Source of the DNA: Faucicola osloensis_B
Lineage (GTDB): Bacteria; Pseudomonadota; Gammaproteobacteria; Pseudomonadales; Moraxellaceae
Reading direction: 5' to 3'
NCBI GenBank assembly: GCA_964211495.1
Contig: CAXORL010000001.1
Coordinates: 558,001 to 622,000 of the forward strand
Length of the DNA stretch: 64,000 nt
Shown: piece after piece, positions 50,818-58,948 of the stretch
Layout: each line of letters opens with the position of its first letter
Numbering within the stretch: position 1 is the stretch's first letter
Made by a program: the position numbers and the translations under genes
The notes under the pieces: model-generated
The model's database searches: none
What the model saw: the letters and a program-made list of their open reading frames with translations, nothing else
What the model was told of the DNA's origin: nothing

Positions 50818-50844
50818 TAGTGCAATTATAAGGTCGAGCACTAG
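50817..50844 (-). promoter_or_regulatory. Putative tolQ promoter within a 7-bp inverted repeat
   Basis: CTAGTGC (50817-50823) and GCACTAG (50838-50844) flank a perfect minus-strand TATAAT (50830-50825). The -35 is weak. Transcription would start at the edge of the 7-bp repeat array, about 145 bases before tolQ. Confidence 0.5.
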
Positions 50845-50971
50845 AATTAACATAAGCATATTGTAACCAATAACATTTGCTAATCGTATAAAAATTTTGG
50901 GGCTTTGCTAGTATTGATAATGGCATGGCTGCTATGACTAAAAGCTAAGGCTAAAAAGCTACTTATAAAAG

Positions 50972-51718
50972 TCATGGCTCTGCAATAAACTGCTGTGTTT
51001 GGGCATAAGATTGCGCTTCTGATTTGATTAGCGCCAACCATTCATTGGCAATGACAGGATGCGACTGAAAATATGCCATCATCCAATGGGCTAACGGCGT
51101 AGGCACGGGTACAAATTGGGTGGAAGGCAAAATGGATTGGGTGCCATTGGTTTCATCATTGTCATACACAAGCTCAACCTGCGGATTTTTTTGAATAATT
51201 TCTACCCCGGTAATCTGCCAATTGGTAAAAGCATTATCAATCGCATAGGGCAAAGCTTCTGTTTGAGATAATCTTGATGAGAGGTAGATAGGCTCAAATG
51301 TTTTGCGAGTATTCACCCAATGCAAACGTAAGGCAATATCAGGTTGTTGGTAAAACACGACCAATTTGCCAGCAAACTTTATTTGCCAAGGATTGACTAC
51401 TTGGCTTAGATGAATGCCAAGCATTTGCGCAAATTGCTCTCGCGTCAGCAATCGATCAAAGCTTGCTAGCAATTGACCATTTAATGGATGTTGCAGTTTG
51501 AACAGGTCGGATAAATACTCATAATGGTAAATAAATTTCATAGGCAAGTGCTGTGAAATAACCCCGTCCGTCACTTGACATCGATGCACTTTCCACTGCG
51601 GCATGGTATCGGTGATAAGTGCCAGCAAATCTATGATGGTTTTGTTTTTAGTTTTAGTTTGATTATCGAGTGCTGAATCGATAGTTTGTGTGTTAGCATC
51701 CGTTTGAGTGACTAGCAA
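50972..51718 (-). CDS. Hypothetical protein, 248 residues
   Basis: I do not recognise this protein. It is soluble, without signal peptide or membrane helix, and rich in Gln. The middle part (ITDTMPQWKVHRCQVTDGV, FKLQHPLNGQLLASFDRLLTREQFAQ, GKLVVFYQQPDIALRLHWV) has a mixed alpha/beta look. The start is TTG at 51718: AAGGA lies seven bases upstream and no ATG occurs before residue 39. It is likely a Moraxellaceae-specific gene between tolQ and other unknown genes. Downstream of the stop there are degenerate repeats of TTTTTAGCCTTAGC type. Confidence 0.65.
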   Translation of the reverse strand: MLVTQTDANTQTIDSALDNQTKTKNKTIIDLLALITDTMPQWKVHRCQVTDGVISQHLPMKFIYHYEYLSDLFKLQHPLNGQLLASFDRLLTREQFAQMLGIHLSQVVNPWQIKFAGKLVVFYQQPDIALRLHWVNTRKTFEPIYLSSRLSQTEALPYAIDNAFTNWQITGVEIIQKNPQVELVYDNDETNGTQSILPSTQFVPVPTPLAHWMMAYFQSHPVIANEWLALIKSEAQSYAQTQQFIAEP

Positions 51719-51854
51719 GCGATTTCCTTTTAACTGGTTGGTTTATCACAATTGCTTCATTATAAAACTTTTTTCATGCATTAGAGTCAAAAAAATCATT
51801 ACATGGTGAAATGCAATGATTCATCTAAAAAACTGTTGTAACTAATAGTTTTAG

Positions 51855-52268
51855 TTAATAATAGGCAGCGTTTAGCAATAAACCGACGGCTAAAAAGAAC
51901 CAAATCATAAAGAAGACACTAAGCCATTTACGATGATATCGCCAAGATTCATTATCGATTTTGTTATCGGTTGCCAAATCATCACCTAAATCATCTAGGG
52001 CTGATTTTTTTGGTAACTTTGCAGACTTGTTAAAAATATCTTTAAATCGTAAGTCTCTGGTTAATTGATTGTCCTCATCTTTTATGGTAAAAAAATTAAA
52101 TGAGTAATCTGCCAAATATGTTTGAGAATTAAGCGAATGCGGTAATACCGATTTGACAGTCGCTTGGCGATAATCATGCTCAGCCATGTCAGCAAAAACT
52201 AATTGAGACGCCAAACTTTGAGATGCTAAGCCACTCCCTATATTGTCATGTGTTTTGTTAATCTTCAT
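51855..52268 (-). CDS. Hypothetical C-tail-anchored membrane protein
   Basis: A 137-residue protein, mostly polar, with a single membrane helix at the extreme C-terminus (WLSVFFMIWFFLAVGLLLNAAYY), preceded by positive residues (YHRKW), so the bulk probably faces the cytosol. No known domain is apparent. AGAAGGGG lies about ten bases before the ATG, which supports translation. It lies between two other unknown genes on the same strand. Confidence 0.65.
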   Translation of the reverse strand: MKINKTHDNIGSGLASQSLASQLVFADMAEHDYRQATVKSVLPHSLNSQTYLADYSFNFFTIKDEDNQLTRDLRFKDIFNKSAKLPKKSALDDLGDDLATDNKIDNESWRYHRKWLSVFFMIWFFLAVGLLLNAAYY

Positions 52269-52499
52269 GTTAAATACCCCTTCTTGATAGGTAACATTAT
52301 AGGGATATCGCGGCGTTATTTAATCATAGGTTTGATTGTGGTTTTGTTATAGTTAGCTAACTTGTATTAGCAAATGTGCAGATTTGAAACCGTTTGTAAA
52401 CCGCGGATAGTTAAACTCATTGACAGTTAATTTATACGTTTTAGCACCTATACTTTGTGTCAGGATTAAACCATTTATTTAACCTTTGCTGTAAACAAA

Positions 52500-53621
52500 T
52501 TATCTTCTATCGATAAATATTTGTTGTTCAGAGGCTTTGACAAAGTCTTCATAAGAACCCCCCCCTTGACTATTAGTGGCATTCGTTGTGGAATTACTGC
52601 CCGTCTGCGCGCGCTCATTTGAACCTTGATTTGGGGTATTAAGATTTTGAGTATTGGGATTTGGGCTATTGTAATTAGCGGAATCAGTTGACGCCTCAGG
52701 CATCTGATTAGTCCTACTTGGCGTGTTGGCAAGCGTGTCTGACACTTGATTGGTTTTTGTAGCGGGATTGACGCTCGCTGGCGCGGTGGGTTGTGGGGTG
52801 GAAGCCACGCCGTTTCCTAATTGCTCACCGGTAATTACCACCGTTTCTGTTCTTAAATTCTCTGGTGGAGCGGTTGAGGCGGCAACCGCTGAAGCAGTTG
52901 CAGGCAATGTCTGTGCCGATTGGCTAGGGTTTGTTGCCGTGACAATGACATTGTTTTGAGCGTCTCTACTGTTTCTTATCGCTTGATAACTGTGATAGCT
53001 GGGCACGACAACTTGGGTTAACAAACCGATGAGTGACATGACTAAGAGCGGAATCAATACCATCAGTACCGTTTTTAATTTGGTAGCAGGTCTAGCAGGT
53101 AAGCCATAATAATTGGCGCCTGCCGTCCCTTCGACTGCTAGCAAGTAAAGGTAGACTAAGACACTTACCCCAGGCACTAGCATCAATAGCGCAAGCCACC
53201 CTGTTTTGTTAAGGTCATTGAAGCGGCGTTTGCTAACGGCAAGCTGTAGATATAACAAAACCGCCACACCCACACTACTTGCGCCAAGCAAACTCATCGG
53301 CAACTGCTCACTACTGGCATTTACCATGCCTTGAAAGCCACCAATCATCACAAATAGCAAAGCGACCAGCATTAATGCTATCAACGCATTAAAGGTGGAA
53401 TACGCTAAAAATTGAACACGGCTAACCCGACCGTGCCAATCAAAAAACCGACGATTATTATAGCCTTCATGTATCTCGGTTAACGTGACAAAAGACGTAC
53501 CAGCTTCAGTTTCAATTATTTCATCAGGTTGCATTTCATCAACTTGATGCATATTATCGAAGCTGGGTTCAATGGGGGGTAAAGACTGGGCTTTTTTTGG
53601 CTTGGGTAGACGGATGGCCAT
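52500..53621 (-). CDS. DUF805-family membrane protein with disordered C-terminal tail
   Basis: A 373-residue protein. After a 65-residue cytosolic start, the DUF805 region (about 68-185) shows the family opening FDWHGRVSRVQFLAYSTFNAL, and four hydrophobic segments with KRRFNDLNKTGWLALLMLVPG between them. A fifth segment (TVLMVLIPLLVMSLIGLLTQVVVPSYHSY) is followed by a 150-residue Asn/Thr/Ser tail with a pilin-like YHSYQAIRN. The tail is partly encoded by 15-bp tandem units and holds a run of eight Gs 17 codons before the stop. Function unknown. I start it at the ATG 53621. Confidence 0.82.
   Translation of the reverse strand: MAIRLPKPKKAQSLPPIEPSFDNMHQVDEMQPDEIIETEAGTSFVTLTEIHEGYNNRRFFDWHGRVSRVQFLAYSTFNALIALMLVALLFVMIGGFQGMVNASSEQLPMSLLGASSVGVAVLLYLQLAVSKRRFNDLNKTGWLALLMLVPGVSVLVYLYLLAVEGTAGANYYGLPARPATKLKTVLMVLIPLLVMSLIGLLTQVVVPSYHSYQAIRNSRDAQNNVIVTATNPSQSAQTLPATASAVAASTAPPENLRTETVVITGEQLGNGVASTPQPTAPASVNPATKTNQVSDTLANTPSRTNQMPEASTDSANYNSPNPNTQNLNTPNQGSNERAQTGSNSTTNATNSQGGGSYEDFVKASEQQIFIDRR
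52558..52565 (-). repeat. Run of eight G in the DUF805 gene
   Basis: Eight Cs on the plus strand read as GGGGGGGG in the gene, encoding SQGGGSYED. Slippage would change the last 17 residues; the +1/-1 frames stay open for some distance. Confidence 0.85.
52629..52673 (-). repeat. 15-bp tandem repeat in the DUF805 gene tail
   Basis: Plus-strand units ATTTGGGGTATTAAG, ATTTTGAGTATTGGG and ATTTGGGCTATTGTA are consecutive (52629-52673) and encode the NSPNPNTQNLNTPNQ stretch. Confidence 0.85.
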
Positions 53622-53653
53622 AATGAGCAACTTAATCTAGAGGTTTAAACTGT

Positions 53654-53695
53654 TTTTTAGCGTAATGTTTTTAGCATAATATTTTTAACGTAGTA
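53654..53695. repeat. 14-bp tandem repeat upstream of the DUF805 gene
   Basis: TTTTTAGCGTAATG, TTTTTAGCATAATA and TTTTTAACGTAGTA are consecutive, 33 to 74 bases before the start codon on the minus strand. Confidence 0.92.
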
Positions 53696-53892
53696 TTGCC
53701 CAAATTTTATAATATATTGGTTAGAATATCTTGAAATTGGGACATAAATTTGACATTTTTTGTAACTTGATTTAGTGACATTGATTTAATGGTTTGGCTT
53801 GATCGCAAATTTGTTGCATAAATAATTTATTGAATCAATAAATAGTTTTTAACCCCGATAACACGACGCTGTAATGATCATTGAGTATTGAC

Positions 53893-54846
53893 ATGGATAT
53901 TTCCCAACTTACCTATTTTGTGGTAGTGGCAAAAGCAGGCAGTTTTAGCCAAGCTGCCAAAACCTTGGCTATATCGCAGCCATCGTTAAGCCGCCATGTT
54001 CAGCAACTTGAAAGCGAGCTGGGTGTCGAGCTGCTGGATCGCTATCACCGCCCAATGACCTTAACTGCAGCCGGGCATTTTTTTTTGGCACAGATTGAGC
54101 CAATATTGTTACAACTTGAGCAAGCCAGTGAGTTGACCCAGCGCTTTGCCCAGCCGCATCGAAGCAATCATCTTACAATTGGATTTGTCGCCTCGGTGCT
54201 ATATGGTCTGTTGCCTGAGATTATTTCTACAGTCAAACAGCGACACCCCAATTTGGATATCAAGCTGGTCGAAATCAATTCAGAGCAGCAAATGTCAGCG
54301 CTAAAGTCGGGAGACATCGATGTGGGGTTTGGCAGATTTCGGCACAGTGACCACTTCGTGCAACAGATATTTTTACGGCATGAACGCTTTGTGGTGGCGC
54401 TGCCGATGGCGCACCCCTTGGCATCACGCCCGGATGATATCGGCATCGCATTTAAGGAGCTGCTAGAAGATACGCTCATTTTGTATCATCGCACGCCCTT
54501 GCCAACCCTGCAAAATCCACTATTGAATGGCGAAACTGACCAACTTATGTATTTGTTTGCCCGCCATCAGTTGTCACCTCATTTGACCACCAAAGTGCGC
54601 GATATCCAAATTGCTTTGGGCTTGGTGGCGGCAGGTGAAGGTATTACCTTAGTGCCTGATAGTTTAAAAACCGTCCGTACCGAGCAAATTCATTATCATC
54701 GTCTACGCCACGAAGATGCGACCACCCCGATTTTTATGAATCTGTTGGCACACCAATCCAATTCGTATATTGATGATTTACTGCAGGCGACTTACCAAGT
54801 GTATGAAGCTAAAGGCATTACCTACTCTAACCAATCGTTGAATTAA
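53893..54846 (+). CDS. LysR-family transcriptional regulator
   Basis: A 317-residue regulator of the CatM/BenM type. The winged helix-turn-helix is MDISQLTYFVVVAKAGSFSQ followed by AAKTLAISQPSLSRHVQQLE; the effector domain begins near 90 (LTIGFVASVLYGLLPEIIST), with GDIDVGFGRF and GLVAAGEGITLVPDS typical of aromatic- or acid-responsive LysR proteins. Target and ligand cannot be inferred: the neighbours are an unrelated membrane gene and lipB. A run of nine Ts occurs inside the gene near codon 63. The stop codon is in the first of three 15-bp tandem units. Confidence 0.9.
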   Translation: MDISQLTYFVVVAKAGSFSQAAKTLAISQPSLSRHVQQLESELGVELLDRYHRPMTLTAAGHFFLAQIEPILLQLEQASELTQRFAQPHRSNHLTIGFVASVLYGLLPEIISTVKQRHPNLDIKLVEINSEQQMSALKSGDIDVGFGRFRHSDHFVQQIFLRHERFVVALPMAHPLASRPDDIGIAFKELLEDTLILYHRTPLPTLQNPLLNGETDQLMYLFARHQLSPHLTTKVRDIQIALGLVAAGEGITLVPDSLKTVRTEQIHYHRLRHEDATTPIFMNLLAHQSNSYIDDLLQATYQVYEAKGITYSNQSLN

Positions 54847-54887
54847 AGACTTTTATATTAAAGGCTCTTATATTTAAGCCTCTAGTA
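54843..54887 (+). repeat. 15-bp tandem repeat across the LysR gene stop codon
   Basis: TTAAAGACTTTTATA, TTAAAGGCTCTTATA and a degenerate TTTAAGCCTCTAGTA follow each other. The stop TAA is at 54844-54846 in the first unit. Confidence 0.88.
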
Positions 54888-54892
54888 AAATT

Positions 54893-55573
54893 TTATTTGC
54901 TTAGGCTAAATTGACGTTCTTGGTTGACACGGTTGATGAATTGTTGGGTAAATGCTTGGTAATCCACGTCCGCAAAATCTGCTAGACGCAACATGGTCAT
55001 GCCGGCATAGCCACAAGGGTTGATCATTTGAAACGGGGTCAAATCATTTTGTACATTGATGGCGATGCCATGATAACTAAAGCCATGTTTTATTTTAAAT
55101 CCCAATGACGCAATTTTACCAAGTTCTAAATCGTCTTGGTTATACACATACACCCCTGGTGCATCCTCACGCGCTTTGGCATAAAAATCTGGCGGCAAAT
55201 AAGGCGTGATGACATCAATAATGATGTTTTCAGCTTTGCTGACCAAATCGCGCACGCCCCACCCCAACGCATTTAAATCAAATAAAAAATATACCACCAA
55301 CTGCCCATGACCATGCCAAGTGACTTGACCGCCCCGATCGGTGTGGATGATGGGAGTATTATCTCTTTGCAAAATATGTTCAGGTTTGCCAGCTTGACCC
55401 AGTGTAAACACATTATCGTGGTCCACAATCCATAACTCATCAGCGCTAAGCCGCGCCTGCTCACTGCTGGCAGATTTTTTTTGCTCGATACGCGATAACA
55501 CGCGCGCCAGCATCGCTGCATGGGTGGGTTCATATTGAGCGTTTTGCAAATATTTAATTTCTAATGGTAACAT
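54893..55573 (-). CDS. lipB: Octanoyltransferase LipB
   Basis: A 226-residue enzyme that moves octanoate from acyl carrier protein to lipoyl domains. Key motifs are VFTLGQAGKPEHIL, HTDRGGQVTWHGHGQLVVYF, GVYVYNQDDLELGKIASLGFKI (catalytic Lys) and INPCGYAGMTM (catalytic Cys). The ATG at 55573 has AAGGA eight bases upstream; a TTG 13 codons earlier is rejected. lipA is not adjacent. Convergent with the LysR gene and following the RTX gene on the same strand. Confidence 0.95.
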   Translation of the reverse strand: MLPLEIKYLQNAQYEPTHAAMLARVLSRIEQKKSASSEQARLSADELWIVDHDNVFTLGQAGKPEHILQRDNTPIIHTDRGGQVTWHGHGQLVVYFLFDLNALGWGVRDLVSKAENIIIDVITPYLPPDFYAKAREDAPGVYVYNQDDLELGKIASLGFKIKHGFSYHGIAINVQNDLTPFQMINPCGYAGMTMLRLADFADVDYQAFTQQFINRVNQERQFSLSK

Positions 55574-55617
55574 CGCATTTCCTTGCAGTAGCTTTTTAAG
55601 TTTATGTGACAAACCGC

Positions 55618-56961
55618 TTATTTGTCGTTTGTAGCAGTAAGATTGACTTTGCCCAGTTGTAAAAGAGATTTTTGCAGCACTGGCTCATAATCACTCATAT
55701 CACGCTGCGCGACTGAGCCAAAATTTGTTAATTGACTGGTTAATTGACTGATTGGCATCAGCATCGCAGGGTTGGCGTCGCCGCTTTTTGCAAAACCGAT
55801 GGCTAAACTAGCGTTATCACCGCCCAAATAAAAATCTTTGATGGTAAGTTGATCGTCAGTCGCTTTATGGGTTTTCTCATTGTCATTGGGCAAACTAGTT
55901 GCAAAATCCAGCGTTAAATCCTGCTTTTCTTGCGTGACCAAGCTCAGCTCGTCATAGCCTCTATCCGCAAGATAAAGCGTATCTTTGCCACCCCCCACAT
56001 TGATGATGGTATCATGACCAAATCCTTTGGTGAAATAATATAAATCATTGCCCGTGCCACCCACTAGCACATCATCACCGGCATTGCCGATGAGCACATC
56101 ATCATCAGCACCGCCCAGCAGCCTATCTTGACCGCTATTACCCACTAGCACATCGTCCCCCTGACTACCCCATAATAAATCCCCGTGACCCTGCTGTCCA
56201 AGCACAGAACCGTCAATATGGTGATTGATGATGACGTCATTAGCTAAGGTGCCAAAATACTGGTTAGCTTTATTGGCAAGGGATTTGGCTTCATAACTGT
56301 TCCAATCCAGTGGCTTGCCAAATGCTTGCTGATAATCTTGCGATATACGCGAAATGGCAAAACGGTTATTTAAGAACACCAAGGTATTGTATTCATCATA
56401 CGTATAAAGTGGCGCGTGAAACTGCCCACTGGGCAACATGCTCTGATTGAGCACTGCCAATTGGGTTATTTTATCGTTTTCACTGATTGCTTGGCGCATG
56501 ATTTCATCGACTTCAGTAAACACATCTTTATCTTGCGGTTTTGCCGCGTTATCGAGCCACAAGGGTTTGACAAACCGTTGATACCCCAATTCTTTTGCCA
56601 CCAAAAACTCATAATAAGTTGCCTCGCCTTCCGCTTTGGCACGTGCCATCCCATAGGCTTGTGGCGTATCAAATTGATACAAATTGTCTTTATCACTATT
56701 GATTTGTTGGTATTGACCGGTTGCGTGCCCTAGCTCGTGGGCGATGTTCAAAAAATTTTTGTAACTTTTAGCAATATGAATGGTATTGCCGTAGGCTCTT
56801 GCGCCGACACCGACGGTGGTATCTTGCTCATCAATGAGTAAGTTACCTTGAAATCGATTGAGCAAATTGACCAAGGTAGGCGATTTTTCGATATCTTCGA
56901 CTTTAAACCCCGACTGAACCAAATAGACATTGTTGGGATTGTTCAGATCTAACGCAGGCAT
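55618..56961 (-). CDS. RTX-repeat protein with HELGH metallopeptidase motif
   Basis: A 447-residue protein without a signal peptide. Residues 70-82 (FLNIAHELGHATG) contain an HExxH zinc motif at 75-79; E113 or E118 in EGEATYYEF could be the third ligand, so a gluzincin-like peptidase is plausible. Six RTX nonapeptides follow at about 255-308 (GSQGDDVLV, GNSGQDRLL, GGADDDVLI, GNAGDDVLV, GGTGNDLYY and a degenerate first), which would fold on binding calcium. The C-terminal 135 residues have no motif I know and could carry a type I secretion signal. AAAGGAAGG precedes the ATG. No type I secretion genes are nearby. Similar layouts occur in secreted RTX proteases, but this domain order looks unusual. 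Confidence 0.75.
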   Translation of the reverse strand: MPALDLNNPNNVYLVQSGFKVEDIEKSPTLVNLLNRFQGNLLIDEQDTTVGVGARAYGNTIHIAKSYKNFLNIAHELGHATGQYQQINSDKDNLYQFDTPQAYGMARAKAEGEATYYEFLVAKELGYQRFVKPLWLDNAAKPQDKDVFTEVDEIMRQAISENDKITQLAVLNQSMLPSGQFHAPLYTYDEYNTLVFLNNRFAISRISQDYQQAFGKPLDWNSYEAKSLANKANQYFGTLANDVIINHHIDGSVLGQQGHGDLLWGSQGDDVLVGNSGQDRLLGGADDDVLIGNAGDDVLVGGTGNDLYYFTKGFGHDTIINVGGGKDTLYLADRGYDELSLVTQEKQDLTLDFATSLPNDNEKTHKATDDQLTIKDFYLGGDNASLAIGFAKSGDANPAMLMPISQLTSQLTNFGSVAQRDMSDYEPVLQKSLLQLGKVNLTATNDK

Positions 56962-57292
56962 GACCTTCCTTTAAGTAAGTGGCTTTTTAGTTAGTTTTTT
57001 AACTGCTTTTTTTAAGCGGATTTTCTATCAAGTAATACTTGATGACAGCAGAAAGTTATCACAGCAAAAAGTGAATTTTACAGCGGCATTGACTCATGCA
57101 CAGTTATCGCACAGACCTTATCGTCGGATAAAGGTATAGTAAGCAATATAAATTTTAAAAAACATCAGCAAGCTTAATCAAATTTTCAGCCTGTTGTTAA
57201 CGCGCTATTATAGCGCAATTAATGACTTAAAATGCCTTAAACAGGGGGCATTTAACCTCCAGATTAGTCATGCCTATAAAAATGGAAAAATT
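56962..57292. other. Intergenic region RTX gene / selO
   Basis: 331 bases between divergent genes. It is AT-rich with no repeats or clear promoter pair that I would defend. An in-frame extension of selO from 57194 lacks homology and a ribosome site. Confidence 0.4.
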
Positions 57293-58807
57293 ATGAAAAT
57301 CGAAAACTCGTATGCCACGCTCGATCCAAGGCTCTACCATAAACAACCCCCTAAACCGCTCACCAACCCGCAAGCAGGGCATTTTAACCCGCAAGTCGCC
57401 CACCAAATTGGTTGGGCAGATGATGAGTTTTTAAGGCAGCATTGGGTTGAAATCTTTGGCGGCGACATCGTTCCCGACGGCTTTGAACCGTTAGCCATGG
57501 CGTATGCTGGACACCAATTTGGGCAATGGGCAGGGCAATTAGGCGATGGTCGTGGTCTATTACTCGTGCAGGTAATCGATAAAGACGGACAATTAACGGA
57601 TTTGCATCTGAAAGGGGCAGGATTAACCCCCTACTCGCGCATGGGAGATGGTCGTGCGGTGATTCGAAGCGTCGTGCGAGAGTATTTGGCAGGTCATGCG
57701 CTTAATTGCTTGGGCATTCGGTCTAGCAACGCGCTAGGCTTTGTGGTTTCAGATACCCCTGTCAACCGTGAGACACGCGAACGTGGCGCTGCGCTACTAC
57801 GTACCGCAGATTGTCACATTCGCTTTGGGCATTTTGAATGGGTGGCAAATTATGCGCCTGATTTATTGCTGTATTTTACCCGTTATGTCATCAAAACTTA
57901 TTTCGCCGACTGTTTTGACAGTGACACGCCCATTCAAGATTTTTTAAGACAAGTCGTTGATAAAACTGCCAAAACCTTGGCGGATTGGCAGCTGATTGGC
58001 TTTGCCCATGGGGTGATGAATACTGACAATTTATCTATCACGGGCGCGACCATCGATTTTGGTCCTTACGGCTTTATGGAGCGCTTTAATCCGATTTGGA
58101 TCAATAACCATTCTGATTACAACGGGCGTTATGTTTATCAAAACCAGCCATCCATTGGACTTTGGAATTTGTCACGTCTGATTACCTTATTTTTACGTCT
58201 TAATGGCGAAAAACTGACCGCCAATCATCCGCCTGAAACCTTGTCGCGCGAGCAGTTAACCGACATTTTAGACAGTTTTGGTGAGATTTTTTATCAGTAT
58301 TATCAGCAAGGTCTCTGCCAAAAATTTGGCTTACCCATCAGTGAAGAAAACTGTGACTTTGCTTTGCAGTACTTAGAGATCATGCAGCAAAACAAACTCG
58401 ACTTTACCAACAGCTTGCGAGCGCTAGTAGCAATCGTTGCTGACGCCAAGCCCAATGATAAATTAAACCTATTACATGAATTTAATTTACTTAATCAGTT
58501 GAAAATTTCAATTAGCAGCGGTAACGGTCAACCCAATGCCACCTTAGCGGACTGGATTGCTACCTACCATACCAAATTACAGCAGGATTCTTTGCAGTTG
58601 GTAATGACCCACAATCCATTGTATGTCCTAAGAAACAGCATGGCACAGCAAGCCATTGAATTGGCTGAACAAAATGACATGAGCGAAGTGGATAGACTGT
58701 ATCAGCTATTGGCTAATCCTTACCAAGTTAGTGCATTAGCCAAGCCAAGTGACACCGAGCCACCGTTGGCAGATGCGCCTGAAATATGCGTCAGCTGCTC
58801 ATCTTGA
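57293..58807 (+). CDS. selO: Protein adenylyltransferase SelO (YdiU)
   Basis: A 504-residue pseudokinase-fold enzyme that transfers AMP to protein Ser/Thr/Tyr, linked to redox stress. Family markers: YAGHQFGQWAGQLGDGRGLLL, LHLKGAGLTPYSRMGDGRAVIRS, GFAHGVMNTDNLSITG and IDFGPYGFMERF. The C-terminus CVSCSS has a Cys where some homologues have selenocysteine. The ATG at 57293 gives MKIENSYATLDPRLYHKQ, in line with homologues. It stands alone between divergent RTX gene and maeB. Confidence 0.95.
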   Translation: MKIENSYATLDPRLYHKQPPKPLTNPQAGHFNPQVAHQIGWADDEFLRQHWVEIFGGDIVPDGFEPLAMAYAGHQFGQWAGQLGDGRGLLLVQVIDKDGQLTDLHLKGAGLTPYSRMGDGRAVIRSVVREYLAGHALNCLGIRSSNALGFVVSDTPVNRETRERGAALLRTADCHIRFGHFEWVANYAPDLLLYFTRYVIKTYFADCFDSDTPIQDFLRQVVDKTAKTLADWQLIGFAHGVMNTDNLSITGATIDFGPYGFMERFNPIWINNHSDYNGRYVYQNQPSIGLWNLSRLITLFLRLNGEKLTANHPPETLSREQLTDILDSFGEIFYQYYQQGLCQKFGLPISEENCDFALQYLEIMQQNKLDFTNSLRALVAIVADAKPNDKLNLLHEFNLLNQLKISISSGNGQPNATLADWIATYHTKLQQDSLQLVMTHNPLYVLRNSMAQQAIELAEQNDMSEVDRLYQLLANPYQVSALAKPSDTEPPLADAPEICVSCSS

Positions 58808-58894
58808 GGTGATAGACAAGGTCGGTAGCGCGATTTTTTAGCTAACTAGTTTTATTTTTTGCCGGTACTCAACTAGTCATCAATCTGTCAATAG

Positions 58895-58903
58895 TGCTAG
58901 AAT
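58895..58903 (+). promoter_or_regulatory. Putative extended -10 promoter of maeB
   Basis: TGCTAGAAT fits an extended -10 46 bases before the maeB start. The -35 region is weak. Confidence 0.35.
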
Positions 58904-58948
58904 AGCGAACACTAAGATTCGAAAACGACTGTCGCAACGAAGGATATT

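Noticed and set aside
52475..52732. Alternative-frame open reading frame within the DUF805 gene tail
   Set aside because: It is an out-of-frame reading of a low-complexity repeat region; kept only as a consideration for G8 slippage.
54072..54089. Run of nine Ts in the LysR gene as a phase-variation site
   Set aside because: The frame is intact and T-runs of this length are common in AT-rich genomes; nothing else supports switching.
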